Origin: Stratiolaelaps scimitus
Lineage: Eukaryota; Arthropoda; Arachnida; Mesostigmata; Laelapidae
Assembly: GCA_019614645.1 (NCBI GenBank)
Contig: JABWDB010000006.1
Coordinates: 1,054,001 to 1,118,000, forward strand
Direction: 5' to 3'
Length of the DNA stretch: 64,000 nucleotides
Under the pieces are notes generated by a model. That model was not told the DNA's origin, did not search any database, and worked only from the letters and a program-made list of their open reading frames with translations. Shown piece after piece: positions 1-13,160 of this stretch (its first letter is position 1; the number at the start of each line of letters is the position of its first letter). The position numbers and the translations under genes were made by a program.

Positions 1-138
1 GGCGGAACTGTGGCCCATCGGCGGAGTTTCAAATCTTTATCTATAAAATATGTTTTGTTATTATTGTCACGAATTCCTGTGTTATGGTACGAACCTTCGC
101 GCGTAATTGTTGAACGACTCTAATTGACTAAATTATCT

Positions 139-171
139 GGGCTGACTCTCATTCAACATTTAACGTCCACG
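139..171 (-). repeat. Interspersed repeat fragment, GGACGTTAAATG family
   Basis: The minus strand reads CGTGGACGTTAAATGTTGA then GAGAGTCAGCCC, matching the core of the family. Nearby GTTGAACGACTCTA occurs twice (about 108-121 and 172-186). Confidence 0.5.
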
Positions 172-356
172 TGTTGAACGACTCTATGAATCTATTCTAT
201 ATATTGCTATTGTGCTTACGGTTTTCTTCGCTAGTTAATGCTTTCGGCAATCTACCATACACTCTCGAACGAGCACGTTAGATTGCTCTGTGAAGGTTCC
301 TGCGCTATTGGCGATATTGCTTCTTATAATCACATAGTAATTAAATTTGTTTTTTT

Positions 357-437
357 GAGCTGACCCTCAGCTGCTCCCCTATCTGACAGGCCTTAACACT
401 TAACCTTTAGATATTACTATGAGGACCTGTCGGGGCC
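357..437 (+). repeat. Interspersed repeat, AGCTGACCCTCAGCTG family, left copy
   Basis: Preceded by a T run, it reads GAGCTGACCCTCAGCTG, CCCCTATCTGACAGG, ATATTACTATGAGG and ACCTGTCGGGGCC. The outer parts (CTATCTGACAGG, CCTGT, CAGATAG) can fold back. It matches the reverse complement of 63540-63623 and, less closely, 4510-4590. Confidence 0.65.
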
Positions 438-3400
438 AGATAGAAATAGTGATTATTTGAGCAAAGCCACTTATTGGACTTAAGTGAACGCCGAGCAATG
501 TAAGGCAACCGAGGTCCTAAACTAGTAATTGAAAAAACTAAACAATTAATAATTATTAAACGAATAACTGTAATTACAACAGGGGTCGTAAACTTGCCCT
601 CCTGTCAATTATTCTAATTTGTTGAAGGACTATTCGGAGATCGATAACCACGTATGCAAGAACTAAGAACAACTCACACCCGAATCACCTCACATCATTT
701 CAAACTATGAACGAAAGGAGTGGTATTCTAACATAATCGTTTATATAAAACATATAACTATGGTAAAACAATAAAATGATGCCGTGCCTGACTGAATGTC
801 ACATAAGTGACAAGCCAGTCTAAGCCTCCATCAGGAGTCAATGCCATAACATTATACCTACGTGATTAAGCTTTCGTAAGAGGGGTGAGACTATAGCTTG
901 GCTATATGTATACCTCATGTAGCACACAGTAAAAGCCAGTACATACTACAGAATTTATAGCGAATGATTATGTTGGGACATTAACGTTAAAACGCCCGCG
1001 GTAATGAACCGATTCGCGTCTGTAGAACCGTGCAAATTACCCGGTGCTCGTCTGAAGCTTGCAAGTGATATGACATCAAGTGATCAAGTGATTTTCTAAT
1101 TATTTGTGCAGACTTAGGTTTGAAACTAGCTAACTAAATATCAGCTAATATTTAAACGCGTTCGACGACCTTATCGAACGAGTATGTCTAAACAGCATCG
1201 TCCCCGACTCTGAAGCCTTGGAGGGAACAGTCAGCTATACCAGATACATTAAGACGCGATGCAGAAATCTGAGAAGACAAAGCTGTTTATATACAATTCG
1301 AGTGTCAACCTATGGACCTCGGCGTTCGGGCTCTATTAAAAAGAGGATATAATAGCCACAACCAGGACACATCAGATGTATCTGCTTTGCTGACGTGATA
1401 CAGTTACGTGCAGCTAATCAGAGTGGTAAAAAAATCAGAGAGGTATAATGACCATATTTATTACGCATATGGCTCTAACTGTGTTTTGTCTTGCCCTTGT
1501 GGTTGTCGTGTACTAAATATAGCTCATCATCACAACCAAAGATATTCCCCTTATAATAGGTTGATTATAACATGTTATAATATAATATGTTATAATCAAC
1601 CCAACAGTATTTCTCCATTAAGTTTAGGCCTTCTTAATCGCGTATTCCAACTCATTGAAATTCAGTGGCATGGTTAGCACTCACCCCACACCCCAAAGTG
1701 TTGCAACTTTAAATTAATAACTTGTTTGTTACCCTATAACCCGAATGATACTATGCTGGATGCTCTGTAACACTCAGCTACATCAGATGCATTGTGTTTG
1801 TCATACGTACTGCTATTTCGACCTTACCAACCTGTAACGACTTGTGGCTTGAATACGACCTCGACTGCAGGTTCGTTTTACATGTAATGTGCAGGTAGAG
1901 ATATTCTACATGGTTTCGCAAATATGAAACAGTGTCGATCCCTTCTCGAGTTTACACACACAAGCACGTTTAGAGAATATATAGAACCGTCAATATAATC
2001 CCCTCAAACAAATATCGAAAGCAAAGGTACCAAGTAAAAGTTAATCTTAGCTTTGCTTGACGATCGAAAAGCAGTAAGATAGGTATATGTACAACGCTCA
2101 AGAGACGCCTTTGTGTCAACGAGCGGCTAAACGCTTTGCGGCGGGTGCAGGGACACATAGTAATAACATGGTGGGCTTTCCATGGGACGCTCGCAGGAGG
2201 ACACAAATTAATACTCTTTCTCTCAGATAGACTCTCGTTTTAGAGAGTCCTAACAGTCAGATAGACGAAGCTGTCTGTGGAGTAATATGGTAATCGAAGA
2301 CAAACGTGGCGATACATCGTCACACGGTACGACACCGTTATGTAGAGTGTTCCGTAATAGCTGACTAGAAAACAATGAAACACATTAATACAGATATTCT
2401 ATTTTATTACATTTACCACACTTTGTCAAAATGTGATCATCCTGTGTAACGTTAGAACTACAAATATCACAATAAATACGTTTGTATCGTCTGCTGACTC
2501 AACTGCAACAGCAGCAGCAGCAAAGGTCGTCAGAATCAATCCCATACACTACCCTAAATGGTAGACGCATATGAAACTATAACATGGAATAGGCGCGCAC
2601 ACCGGCTTCTCCGCTATCTCATCGTTATTAACTAACACACAGACTCGTCGATTGTAACGTTCCACCAAAATTCAAACATCATCCTAATGTCACGCGTTAT
2701 GATTTCAATAAATTAGAAACAGGTTCATCGCTTCCAGCCCGTCAGTGGCGAAGATTGTATACGGCTGAGACGGCCTTGTGTGCCCCGTGGAACGGCATTG
2801 CGAGCATTTTCGGCAGATTGTGAACATGGTACCGGCCCATGTGGAAAAGTTTCTCCCAGACATTGTACCTGAAAGACAATCCGCAGGCAACATGTGAGAC
2901 AGCAAACGAGACACAGAGATGACTGCGTATTCTCATGGTCGACTCATGTGTGTGTAGGGGATGACGTGTGGATGCGAATAAGCGGTTAGCAAAATAGCAA
3001 TATGAAGAATGATGCAGTAATTGAAAATCGGGCCAAAAAATCGACAACACACAGAATAGATGTAAGTGGATGCTAGCGTGAACTTTATGCTGGAAATATA
3101 GGGTTTTATAGAGTTTACCGTTTTAAAAGTTTTAGCAACGTGGCGAGGTGCGCACATCGGGACGATACTCAAAATGGGAAGAAAAAGGATGACATTTTTT
3201 GTTCACGAAGACTTCTCGTGGATTTCAGGTGGCGGAAGCTTCGATTAAATATGCGATTAATGCTTCATGTGACTGCAGTTTGCCAAAATAGGACCGAGTA
3301 CGAATTGATTCATGACAATCATATATATATATGGGGGTTTCATCACACAAACGATCAACACGTCTTAGTTAGTTCGGACTCCCACCGCTTCTTGAGAGCG

Positions 3401-4509
3401 GCGACAAAATCGCAAATTAATCAATCAATCAAACATTGGCTCGCACTGCGTGACAATTGGCCCTAAGGCACAATGACGGAAGCGGCCGCAGTACCTCTGT
3501 ACGAAATGGCGGAACAAGTGTCGCGAGAATCAATAACCGATCACTTGTTATTGCCTGTCAATATTCGAGTCAATGTTGGGGTTCAGATGATGATGCAGGC
3601 GGGTGCATCTGTTGTACTGTTCACGGCATTCATCGAATGATCCATGCAATACTACAGCTGTGCTTAGCACTGTAGGCGCGCTCTCGAATGGCATTGCTCG
3701 ACCATTTATTATAGCTCACCAGTAATTGAGTCGATTTGGCTCGAACACCAGTTGTGTGAAACGGTCCCAGATCGGCTGTGCGGTGCCTTCCTCTGTCCAG
3801 AGAAGTAAGGCCACAGCGCAGCAGAGCAGCAGATGGTGGACACTGCGATAGGGAGTCAACATAGAAAATATCGAGAATATTTAGCGTTAGAATCCATTGC
3901 GATGGTAACGTACAGCCGGAAGCACGGGTGGGTTGGATCGTTTTCACAGAAAAATAAACAGGTTCATAGAGCGAATTCCCAAACCAATCTTGGATTTATT
4001 TGTTTTATTTTATTGTATAGATTTAGCTGGTCCAATTGTCAATATCCTCTTGTAAATAAATACCCATATGTTGACATCACACTACGGTGAAAGCAGCATA
4101 TTGTTTAATTAGGATCACTTTTGACATCGCCTTGACATGGTAAAGAGCAATTCCCGTTGACTCGTTTTGTTTTGTCATTAGTAATTACGGTGATGCTTCC
4201 TGAAATACATTTATTTTACAATCATGTAATCTTTAATGCGCCGTATGACATTGCCAGCGGCTCACACTTCACAGCGAAACATTTTTCAGCTTAAATATGT
4301 TTTTTCATCACCATCATCAACTACATAATGATGTATATGCAATCAGTCACTCACCAACTAGTCATTCAATCAATCAATCAATCAATTCATTCACCTTTCA
4401 CAAGCAGCCGAATATTGCATAACATATTGTTATTAACGGTAGACAGATACATGGTGCCATCGACTACAGCCACTTAAACTTTTATTATTTTTATGATAAC
4501 TTTTTTTTC

Positions 4510-4590
4510 CAGCTGACTGTTCATTGTCCCTCTATTTGACAGACCTCATCATTGAACCGATATTATTATTGATATTACTAGTTCCACAAG
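4510..4590 (+). repeat. Diverged copy of the AGCTGACCCTCAGCTG family
   Basis: After a T run it reads CAGCTGACTGTTCATTGTCC, CTATTTGACAGACC and GATATTACTAG. Order and spacing match 357-437 with more substitutions. The flanking T run in both copies suggests a minus-strand retroposon with an A-tail. Confidence 0.45.
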
Positions 4591-5070
4591 TACGATCGCT
4601 AGCTCCACGATCACAGCCAATTCCTTTACAATGTCTATTGACGTTGGGGTGGTGAGACGCAGCAGACGGAGCAGATTTTCTTTCCTATAGACATCTCTCT
4701 TCATCTTTTGTTAGAGCGATCTACAATATTTATTTACTGCTCAACCATTGGCATCGATGCCTATCAGAAGCGTTGCCGGCCAAATACCGACAGAGAGACG
4801 TACGAACGCGGCAACTGAACGCTGAGCCGCACAAACAACCCATCTAACGGCTCGGTTAGCGGCTTGTAGATCTCGTGGCTGTTGTCGTTCGATCGAAAGT
4901 TAGCTGTAATTGCTGCTGATCCACTATACACAGGCGGCAAAGCAACCGCGGACTCCTGTTGGCAGTATAGCTGTACCTTCCACTCGATTGGTTTTAGCAG
5001 CAGTTTGCTTCGGTCTATTAGACTCGGCGTTCTATTTATTATTATTATGTTGAACCACGACGAGGTTCCG

Positions 5071-5100
5071 TCTCTCTCTCTCTCTCTCCCTGTCTCTCTC
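5071..5100. repeat. (TC)n microsatellite
   Basis: TC repeats with one CCCTG interruption. Nearby, 4364-4389 is an (AATC)n tract. Confidence 0.85.
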
Positions 5101-6187
5101 GCGGCCTGTTTTTTTTATTACTTTTCTTAATGTCGAAAATGAACCGTCTGACCTCATTGCTTGCCCAGTTGTGCCCGTGAGACAGCGTTCTACAATAACT
5201 ATGCTACGTTGTACAATTTGGTGTGTACATGCCGCGAAGATACAACTCAGCGGAAGGTATATCATCATAATTTTGCCATTGTTAAATGATATGATACTAT
5301 GGTCCACAATATTTGGCAGACGGTCCCCACAAATACACCGGGCGTGCAACACGCGTGTACGTACACGGCAGTCGTCATCGTCGCTGAGATCAAGTCGCTG
5401 ACATGAGAAATGTATCGAAATATTTCAAGGTACATACTGCAGATGGATGAACGCGAAGCTGCGTGTCGCTATCCATCGTTAGCCTCTGAAGTAAAAAGTA
5501 CACCTATCAACGCAGACGAGACAAGTAATTTTTTTGCGCATAGCACAGCTGGACAAAACTGTGGAGTGGAGGGGCGCGAAATTGCATTAGCCATGTACTA
5601 AATTTTTGAACAGCGAACCATTCCAGTGGCGTTGATCGTTAGATAGATAGATGTAGATTGCTAGATACAACAGGGAGCTTGAGGAGACCGTGCAAAATGA
5701 AATAATGAGTGCCAGTTCTCTTTCCACTGCAACAAAGCATTGTAATGCAAAGGACGAATCGCTAATATGGACGGATCAAACTAATAAATGACGATATACT
5801 GTTCGAATTTCTTCGGCTGATGGATGACATCGTGGGGCAAATGCGGACCAGAAAGTGACCACAGGCCGACAGTACAATCATAACAAGAATAATGCATTTC
5901 TGCGGTAACCTGTTACTAATATTTGATTACTTGATGACTTTCGTCCGCGATTGCAGTTCGATCAATTTGAATTTGTTATAAAAGCTCGCATTCGTCTCGA
6001 GCGTGGCATTTGCATAAGTGCCTATAGCGGGCGCATTGCTGTTGGGAGGTCTTGGTTCCTCACAAAAAAAAGCGAAGCTCGCACTCAATGTGCGCATTTC
6101 ACCATAAGGATTCTCGACACATCATACAGGATCGTTGCACATACCCACATACGTCTATTCACGTGTTCTTCTATATACACATATAGA

Positions 6188-6192
<5 letters not shown>

Positions 6193-6219
<27 letters not shown>
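6193..6219. repeat. (TA)n microsatellite
   Basis: Pure TA run; a similar one follows at 6557-6583. Confidence 0.95.
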
Positions 6220-7199
6220 GGCGAGAGAGAAAGAGACGGGGAAGGAAGATATAGTACACACGCGTACTACGCGAAACGATAAACGCTTGATAATTTATAA
6301 CAATAACAACATCAATGATAGCTGTAAATATCTAGCGTATCTATTTTGATAACATGTTCAATATTTGACGTTTACACGCACGGCATATATTGTCCACTTA
6401 TCAATGACTCTCAATTGGAATATTTGTGCAAACATATATATCTATGTATATAGGCAAAGTGACCGACAATGAAAAGACGCACGATATTTCCACTGACGAT
6501 AGACGAAATGTCAGACGAGGAGCCCGCTGATCGACGTCATCGCTGATAGAATAGATTATATATATATATATATATATATATATGATAGGGAAATAAAAGT
6601 AGTTGATAGAAATGTTTGCAAATTGACAAATTGCTATCGATATCGAAGTAGTTGTCGTGTGCTGTTCCGCAGTGAGAAACACGAAAGTTCAGCAGGGGGA
6701 ATAGTTGCAAGCGTGCAACACCTACCGTATACCGGGTGATGACCCTGCGGATCCTCATGGGGGTCGGAGGTTAGGGCTAATCCTTTACAATTGAAGCCTA
6801 TCGCCGTTCCCGATCTCAGACGCAGTTTAGGCATGCCATTCTTCAGATAAGGCCAACCGACGAAACGCGACGAATACGCAAATTTCTGATAACGTGAATT
6901 ACATTCACACAGGCGGACAGCACGTACCTCGAATCATTTTCCAATCCGAGGGGCGATTATGATAAATGCAGTATATGGCACTATTGAGTTTTCCCCGTAA
7001 TTCCGACAGAGGCGGGATTTGGCCCGAAGCATTCGGTGCGTTTTGGTTGTTCGAACGTTTTTGTGTGTCTGTGTGTCTGTGTGTGTATGTTTGTGATCGT
7101 GTATAGACGCTTGTATACGACACCAACACGATGAATGTCTATCTATCTATGTTTATGTCTGTATCGACCCGTATGTTTGTCCGCTCTCCGATCTACCGA

Positions 7200-8110
7200 G
7201 TCGTGTCGTGGTGACACCGTTGTTGGTGCTAAGCGCCGGTGCGAGCGCTCGTCCAGCTAGCTAGCCAGCCAGCCAGCCAGCCATTCGACCCAATGTAGGT
7301 AAGATGGCGGAGCAGAGAGCTAAGATTGTTCGCGCATCTGCCGTCTCGCGTCTGAGCTGTTACTGGCTCGGTTGCTGACGGCAGGGCGCAGCTTCGTCGC
7401 GTAGCCTACGCTGATCTTCAACGTTCGACGGCGTTCGCTGGCGCCGCTCTTCGCTTTGCACTTTAGCACACTGCTAGGGGATTTCCGCCGCCGCTGCCGC
7501 CGCCGCCGCCACCACCGCGGCAGTTGCCGACGTTGCCGGCGTTTGTTGATTCCAACGACGACAGCGGTCGGCCGTTCGCTGGTCGACGTTCGGTCCGCCG
7601 GACGACGCCCCCTTTCGCAACGAGCAAATATCGTTTCCGGCCGCCACAGGCAATTTGCACACATGATAGAAAGAATTTCTCGCATTTTTCGCGAGAAGAA
7701 CGTCTGCCCGCCTGCCGCACCCCGCGAACGCCGAATATGAGCAACAACAACAACAAGGAAAGGAGAAGGAACGAATCGAAATGAAGAGAAAATAAAAAAG
7801 AAACCGACGAGAAATAGCGACGAAGACATTTCAAGCGATGGACTCAGCCGACGAACCGTCGAAATCGCCTGGCCCTCGGCGGCAAAGCACCTGGGTAACA
7901 GCTTTTGTTTGCAAATCGCGCCGCTCTTTTGCAGGCCACCGCCGCGAACGAAGGAACAAGCAGACAGGAAATACGCAGCATCTGTTAACTAGACAATGCT
8001 GATATCTAACTGAGCCGATGCAGCAACAGGACGCGATCCGGTGGTGTTGGTAACGCTGCCTGTTCACTCTCGCTCGCTCATAAACGAAAGCGATCGAGTT
8101 GCCCATCAGG
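7200..8110 (+). promoter_or_regulatory. CpG-rich patch with a candidate promoter and first exon of an unknown gene
   Basis: GC-rich DNA with CCG/GCC runs (7487-7520) and a CAGC tandem (7262-7282), unlike the AT-rich flanks. On the plus strand an A-rich, CAA-rich leader (7738-7830) runs into an ATG in good context (GCGATGG, 7838). It opens MDSADEPSKSPGPRRQSTW and then meets a plausible donor (GTAACA) at 7895 in phase 0. Another donor-like AG-GTAAGA lies at 7298. I find no downstream exon that would identify a product. Both strands are open here (169 codons on the minus strand at 7320-7829), typical of GC-rich leaders. Confidence 0.3.
7838..7894 (+). CDS. Possible first coding exon, product unknown
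   Basis: Nineteen codons from an ATG with G at -3 and +4, ending at TGG before GTAACA. Without splicing the frame continues to a stop at about 8015, giving 58-59 residues rich in Arg. No family is recognised. The only support is the start context, the leader-like sequence upstream and the donor; a plus-strand gene here would have to lie across or stop before the retrotransposon and XRCC5. Confidence 0.2.
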
Positions 8111-9844
8111 GCTCAAAGGAGGAGGACGAGCCGGCGAATGAAACGTAGTCGTTTAAAGCGACTATAGGCAATTGGTGGGATACAATATAAATAGGTAGAG
8201 ATTTAGATAGATTATAGAAAAGGTTTCTTGAAAATCGTTATATCGAAATAACGCACGTGTGTCTTCAATTGGCTGACAACCGAACTGGTCAGCTCGTCAC
8301 GACGACGGCGCAGACGGTCGCGGGCTATAGCGTACGTAGGGTAGATAGCTGTATTTACATCGTTTGCGGTACGAGTCCACGTGGAAAATCGGTGAAGTAG
8401 ATGGCCTTTGGAAGACGAAGGAAGATTGACAACCGTAGGAGTTTATTGGTATTATCAGACACACTCTGGAAAGTTACGGCAGTAGTTTTGAACGCACTTT
8501 CGATACCGGACTTAGATATATATGCAATTGTTGAAATGTTGTTACATGTTAAAGGTTCTAACCCAAACAAAAATGGAGATATTTCTATTGATTTTTGTAA
8601 AAGTGCATCTTGCTCTACTGTTACAATTTGCTAAAGTTCTTCCAAATTCACGCATGTTTTGGGGGAAAAGTCAATTTCGACAAATCGGCGCAGTAGTCCT
8701 GCAAGCATGTTCCTGTGTCTCTTGAGCATGTCGATACAGTTATCTTAAATTCGTCTGGAAGGAGTTCGATACGAGAAGAGCTCCATTTCATTTCATCCGC
8801 TATCTCATGGACCGTATCCCAAGAACGTTGCCGATAACGGTTACTGATCATGAATTGGCGTAGTATTTTTTTGAGAAGGAAGAGATGAGTTACACGCCAA
8901 TGGATACCACCTTAAGAATTGGCTTAATCTTAACCCATCTGTCTGCCACAGAACCGCGGTTGTTAAACCAAAAAAATATATATGTATATCGATCGATAGC
9001 GAAGTTGCTGGTGAACGGGAGCTCTCATTGAGCTAGAGCAGCTTTGGCTTACGGCACACACACACACACAGATGCTTCATCATGAACTTGTATTTAACAA
9101 TTACAAATAACTCACCGAAACATGGCTGTTCCTGTGATCGACGAGAAGAGGCTCGACAGACTCTGATCCGCTTCCAATCTCACTTCATACGTCGCGCGTT
9201 GTTCGTACCACTCAGACCCGGGGCCGGTCTACAATGACCTCTCACTTACGCACTTAAACGGACTTGCCGCTCCGATGTATCGCTCCAACGTCGAAAATGA
9301 CACCACTACAGCTTCGGTGGTGAACGGACGCCTTGGACCTATCGGCGAATGAACACTGGGTCCAAACCGCGCCACTAAGAACGACCGAATGGGACCTCCT
9401 CTCATGGACCGCCGGGAGCGCCCCCGACGCCGTCTGAGCATGCGTCAGACCGCAGATCGAACGCGCAATGGTAAAGAAGTGGGAGACGTTGTATGGTTAG
9501 CCCACATGAGTACCTACTACGGATGTGGATATCAATCTGTGAAGATATGATGCGTATGCCGCTTCGATAAAAGCAACGTAAGGAAACACACAAATATTAT
9601 TACAATAGCACTTAAGGGGGACTAGGTAAATTGTGATCTTTTTTTTAGATCTCATATACTTTTATAGTGGTGTGTATCGTAATTTAATGTTAAGCATCGT
9701 AATAAAATGTAATATAAGTACTTCTCCTTCATTCTTGGCCATCATTAAAGCGGATGTAGTATACATTCACCGTTTGTTAAAATAACAAGCAGGGATGGGA
9801 TGGGTATGCTTCATACCCAGGTCTATAAATAACAACAATATATA

Positions 9845-9875
<31 letters not shown>

Positions 9876-11394
9876 TTATTCAATTATCAGTTTATGTGTA
9901 CATCACTATTATTATAGGCTTGCATGATTTTAATTTAACTGTTACCTTGATATTTCATTGTTGTATAAACTTGCCGCCATATGCTACCTGGTTTGTTTTA
10001 TACACACAAACATAGAGGATATAAAAACAGCGCACCATGAAATCTCTCTAGTCGTAGCAGTATACCGGCAGAATCGTGTGAGTCTTCATCAAAATTGGGA
10101 TCTCTACCACACATAGTTCGAGAGCTAGCACGGAGGTTTCATTCAAAGGAGGTCGGCGGGTTAAACAAGGCTAAAAATCCAAAATAATAAAAGTCAGTAT
10201 ATACGACAAATATTTCAGTCACTCCATAACTGACCTACAGACGAAAGGTCATCAGTTAACTTTTTTTTTGCTTCTATCAGAGAAGCTATGGTAACTTCCT
10301 AGAGCAAGTTATCACACGACAGAAATACGGCGGTCTCGTGTACATGCTACACACGCCATTGGAAGCAATGTAAAAACGCACACATATTCCATAAGATGTA
10401 TTAACGATTATTAAAGAATCATATGATGTTATCGGTACCATCCGTGTAGACCGAGCATTCAACTGGAGAGTGAGTATACGGACATCTCCGAGGGAGATCA
10501 CAATAAGCAATCTGCTCAGGGATGGGTCATTTAATTTCGAGCACAATGAAGGTATTACAGCACGTGTATATTCTATGTTGTGGTGGAGTTGAACTGTCGA
10601 CAGAGATATAGCTGAAGATTATAGCGAAGACGAACGACCTGCAGAAACGTAAGGCGTCCATGATTAATTTTACCTAAGAGGTAACATCGATCACGACGTT
10701 GTCATTGTGGCTTGCTCCACTGGTAAATTTATCAGGACTGAATTGTACCACTGTTTCTGCGTAGATAATACCGAGCAAAGCTTACATTTTACGTAGGGTA
10801 GCTTCGTGCTAATTTTGTTTGTAATTATCCAGATTTGATGAAGGAGTCTTATGAAGAAGTCCGCTTGTGGTTTATTTCACTATGAGACAAATACCATAAA
10901 TATATCAAATCAGTTTTATCTAAAAACATGATCCACTATAACGATTCCGTCTGTCGGGCCCCTCTCGGAGACATTTATAATGCCTGGGTGGCAGATCGGT
11001 GATACGGGTTGCATATTAACAAGTAAAAAGCAGATCCGCTTTAAGCTATCACCAAGGAAACGACCGCCAATCCTCATTTAGAATATAAGCTTCTGTCCAG
11101 GCAATCAAACTTGAAGACTCCGCCGAAGCAGAAACAGAGGCTAACTTAATCGGTGTCACCTATTCGATGATTAGAGCACCGTCTAGATCGGCCGATCCCG
11201 CGCATTTGGAAATTGGGTGTCCGATATCAAGTGAAATTTTTCACAAGGCCCCTTGAGTCATCATTGAGGAAGACGTGAACCTCGTGAACATTGTAAGCAA
11301 AATTATCACATTAGAAAAGAATGCCACTGGTAAGGAATAGGGCAGCTGAGACCGATATAATTATCTATTTAATGCTTAAAGCGGACGCGCAGTA
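8111..11394. other. Non-coding stretch between the CpG-rich patch and the LINE region
   Basis: No gene recognised; the longest frame is 86 codons. It holds a (CA)n tract at 9057-9071 and the palindrome at 9826-9878. If the candidate exon at 7838 is real, this would be intron. Confidence 0.4.
9826..9878. repeat. Near-perfect palindrome centred on a TA run
   Basis: AAATAACAACAATATATA on the left is mirrored by TATATATTGTTGTTATTTA on the right around a (TA)n centre, 53 bp in total. Only the phase of the TA centre breaks the symmetry. Confidence 0.8.
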
Positions 11395-11470
11395 GGGGTT
11401 GTCCGTCTTATGAAGCAATGCCGAAAGCAGTTCCGTGGACGTTAAATGCGTAAGGCTGTGAGTCGGCCCG
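11395..11470 (+). repeat. Interspersed repeat, GGACGTTAAATG family, copy
   Basis: Reads GGGGTTGTCCGTCTTATGAA, GCAATGCCGAAAGCAG, CCGTGGACGTTAAATG and GTGAGTCGGCCCGGAAG. It aligns along its length with 15622-15702 and with the body of 52996-53133. Confidence 0.6.
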
Positions 11471-11520
11471 GAAGATGCACTATGTAGCTCGATAAAAAAC
11501 GATATGATAGACGGTTTCGG

Positions 11521-11576
11521 ATATTTACAATACAATACAAACACTAATTATTGTAAATATTAAGATACAAACACTA
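11521..11576. repeat. 12-bp inverted repeat interlaced with a 12-bp direct repeat
   Basis: ATATTTACAATA (11521-11532) pairs with TATTGTAAATAT (11549-11560), and ATACAAACACTA occurs at 11535-11546 and again at 11565-11576. It lies between a SINE copy and the LINE remnant. Confidence 0.6.
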
Positions 11577-11889
11577 TATTCAAAGGAAAAAATAGTTAGG
11601 CGTTAGCATCTGGATACAGTGTTGTGAAGAAGATAAGTTATAAGTGTCACAAGATAAGTCATTCCCGCAATGCTCGGGAAATTCTCCAGGGAAACAGGTC
11701 ATTCGTATATTTTTTTCTTGGCATCAACCCTAGGCACAACATCATTTACACCAGTCCTAGTATTTGACATAGTTATGTCGAACAACATGGTTTCCATTAG
11801 GGTGGATAGGCGCTTCTCGATGCATATATATATATATGCACGCTTATCTAAGTCATCAAGTTGAATAAATAGAAAATAATGGTGAATAA

Positions 11890-13160
11890 ATATGAGTGTA
11901 AGATTCACATCGGATCTATCACATTTGCATCTAAAAGCTACTCGTCTAGCGAACGTGGCACCCACTCTTAACAATCTTTGTCCAACCTTCAGCCTCCCTG
12001 TGCCCCGTTCTAAGTCAGGGTACCATACAGGTTCAGTGTATGTCATGATGGGTTGTACGTATGCAGTGAAAAGTTTAACAAGTAGAGCTTGCTTATTCAC
12101 TATGAACGACCGCAGAATGAAATTCGTCCGTCTTGCCGCGCGGAACACAATATCGGTGATATGCCTGGTATATATCAGAGTGGTCGACGTCATCGGGACT
12201 CCAAGGTCCCGCAGTGTGCTAGCGCAACGGATAGGAGACATCATCCGCATATATTCTTACGGATATGCTCTGAGGTAGGATATACATGATTGGGTTAATA
12301 TACAAGATAAGCATCAGAAGACTTAATATCGTCCCTTGAAGAGAATCGGAGCTGGCTCAACTTCCACTTGATAACAAGGTCACCGATACCGAAGTGAGGT
12401 AGAGACTTCAGGAGTTTCGAGTGTGTCATTCGTTCAAAAGCGAACTGACGTAAATAACGTCAAAGCGTCAGGATTCATTTGCATAACACGCCAAGTCGAA
12501 TTGCGTGTCCAGCAGCTCCTATTATTCCTGCCTGGGCGATTGGCGAATTGAGCATCCGTCATCAGGCCTCGCTTACTTGCACTATCGTAGATAGCTTTGC
12601 AGATGATACTTTCTAGGAGCTCGCATGCTGTGACAGTTAGGGCCACGCGTCCTTCATTGGTGGGTTCGGCCTTCGGTCCTTTTTCGTGGACGGGGCACCC
12701 GATAGCCATTCGAAACAAGTCAGGATCTTCCGATCGATCAATCGACCGCCTGAAGATGTATGAAGGTGGGACACAAGCAGAGGTTCCAATCTTTTTGAGC
12801 ACATACGATCGAATGCCGTCCGTAGTCATACTAGTCGTTGTCTGCAGTTTCTTGAGGTGTTCAAGCATTTTGGCCGGACTGACGTCAATATCGTGCAGCA
12901 TATATTAGCGGGGGCCGTTAGGAAGACCTGGAGAGGGGGGACTTTTTGGTCACGGTCTACAAGTTCATCGTTTGAAGGGTATGTGGCCTCAAAGAAAAAT
13001 TTCAATACTTGCGCGTTTTCTAAGTCATCGGTTGCAACGGTACCATCCGGTCTGTTGATTGAGCATAGCGAATCGTTGACAACGATTCTCCTGCTTATTT
13101 CGCTATCAATTACCCTCATCTACAAGGTGCCGAATAAGGAGGAAGTTTATATACAATAAT
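11890..13160 (-). mobile_element. Decayed, 5'-truncated non-LTR retrotransposon (LINE) reverse-transcriptase remnant
   Basis: Three minus-strand frames read in order like a CR1/jockey-type reverse transcriptase. They are an upstream finger region (ATDDLENAQVLKFFFEATYP); a palm N-part with SPAKMLEHLKKLQTTTSMTTDGI and FRMAIGCPVHEKGPK; and the thumb/C-terminal region with LGVPMTSTTLIYTRHI and LFTAYVQPIMTYTEPVWYP. A bridging stretch near 12400 reads MTHSKLLKSLPHFGIGD. The frames are shifted against each other and the catalytic YADD segment is lost, so the copy is dead. The upstream endonuclease is absent, as usual for 5'-truncated insertions. The family inside the CR1/L2/jockey group cannot be fixed by eye. 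Confidence 0.8.

Larger units (their letters stand above)
1..7199. other. Gene-poor left flank
   Basis: Apart from the repeat copies at 139-171, 357-437 and 4510-4590 and several microsatellites, I see no gene. Open frames stay at or below about 132 codons, have no recognisable motif and often run into simple repeats. Confidence 0.5.

Noticed and set aside
3300..3440. AATC-type repeats that might form a CRISPR-like array
   Set aside because: Simple sequence with no spacers; the genome is eukaryotic.
7320..7829. 169-codon minus-strand frame
   Set aside because: Lies in CCG/GCC repeat-rich DNA open on both strands, low-complexity Arg-rich product, no family match.
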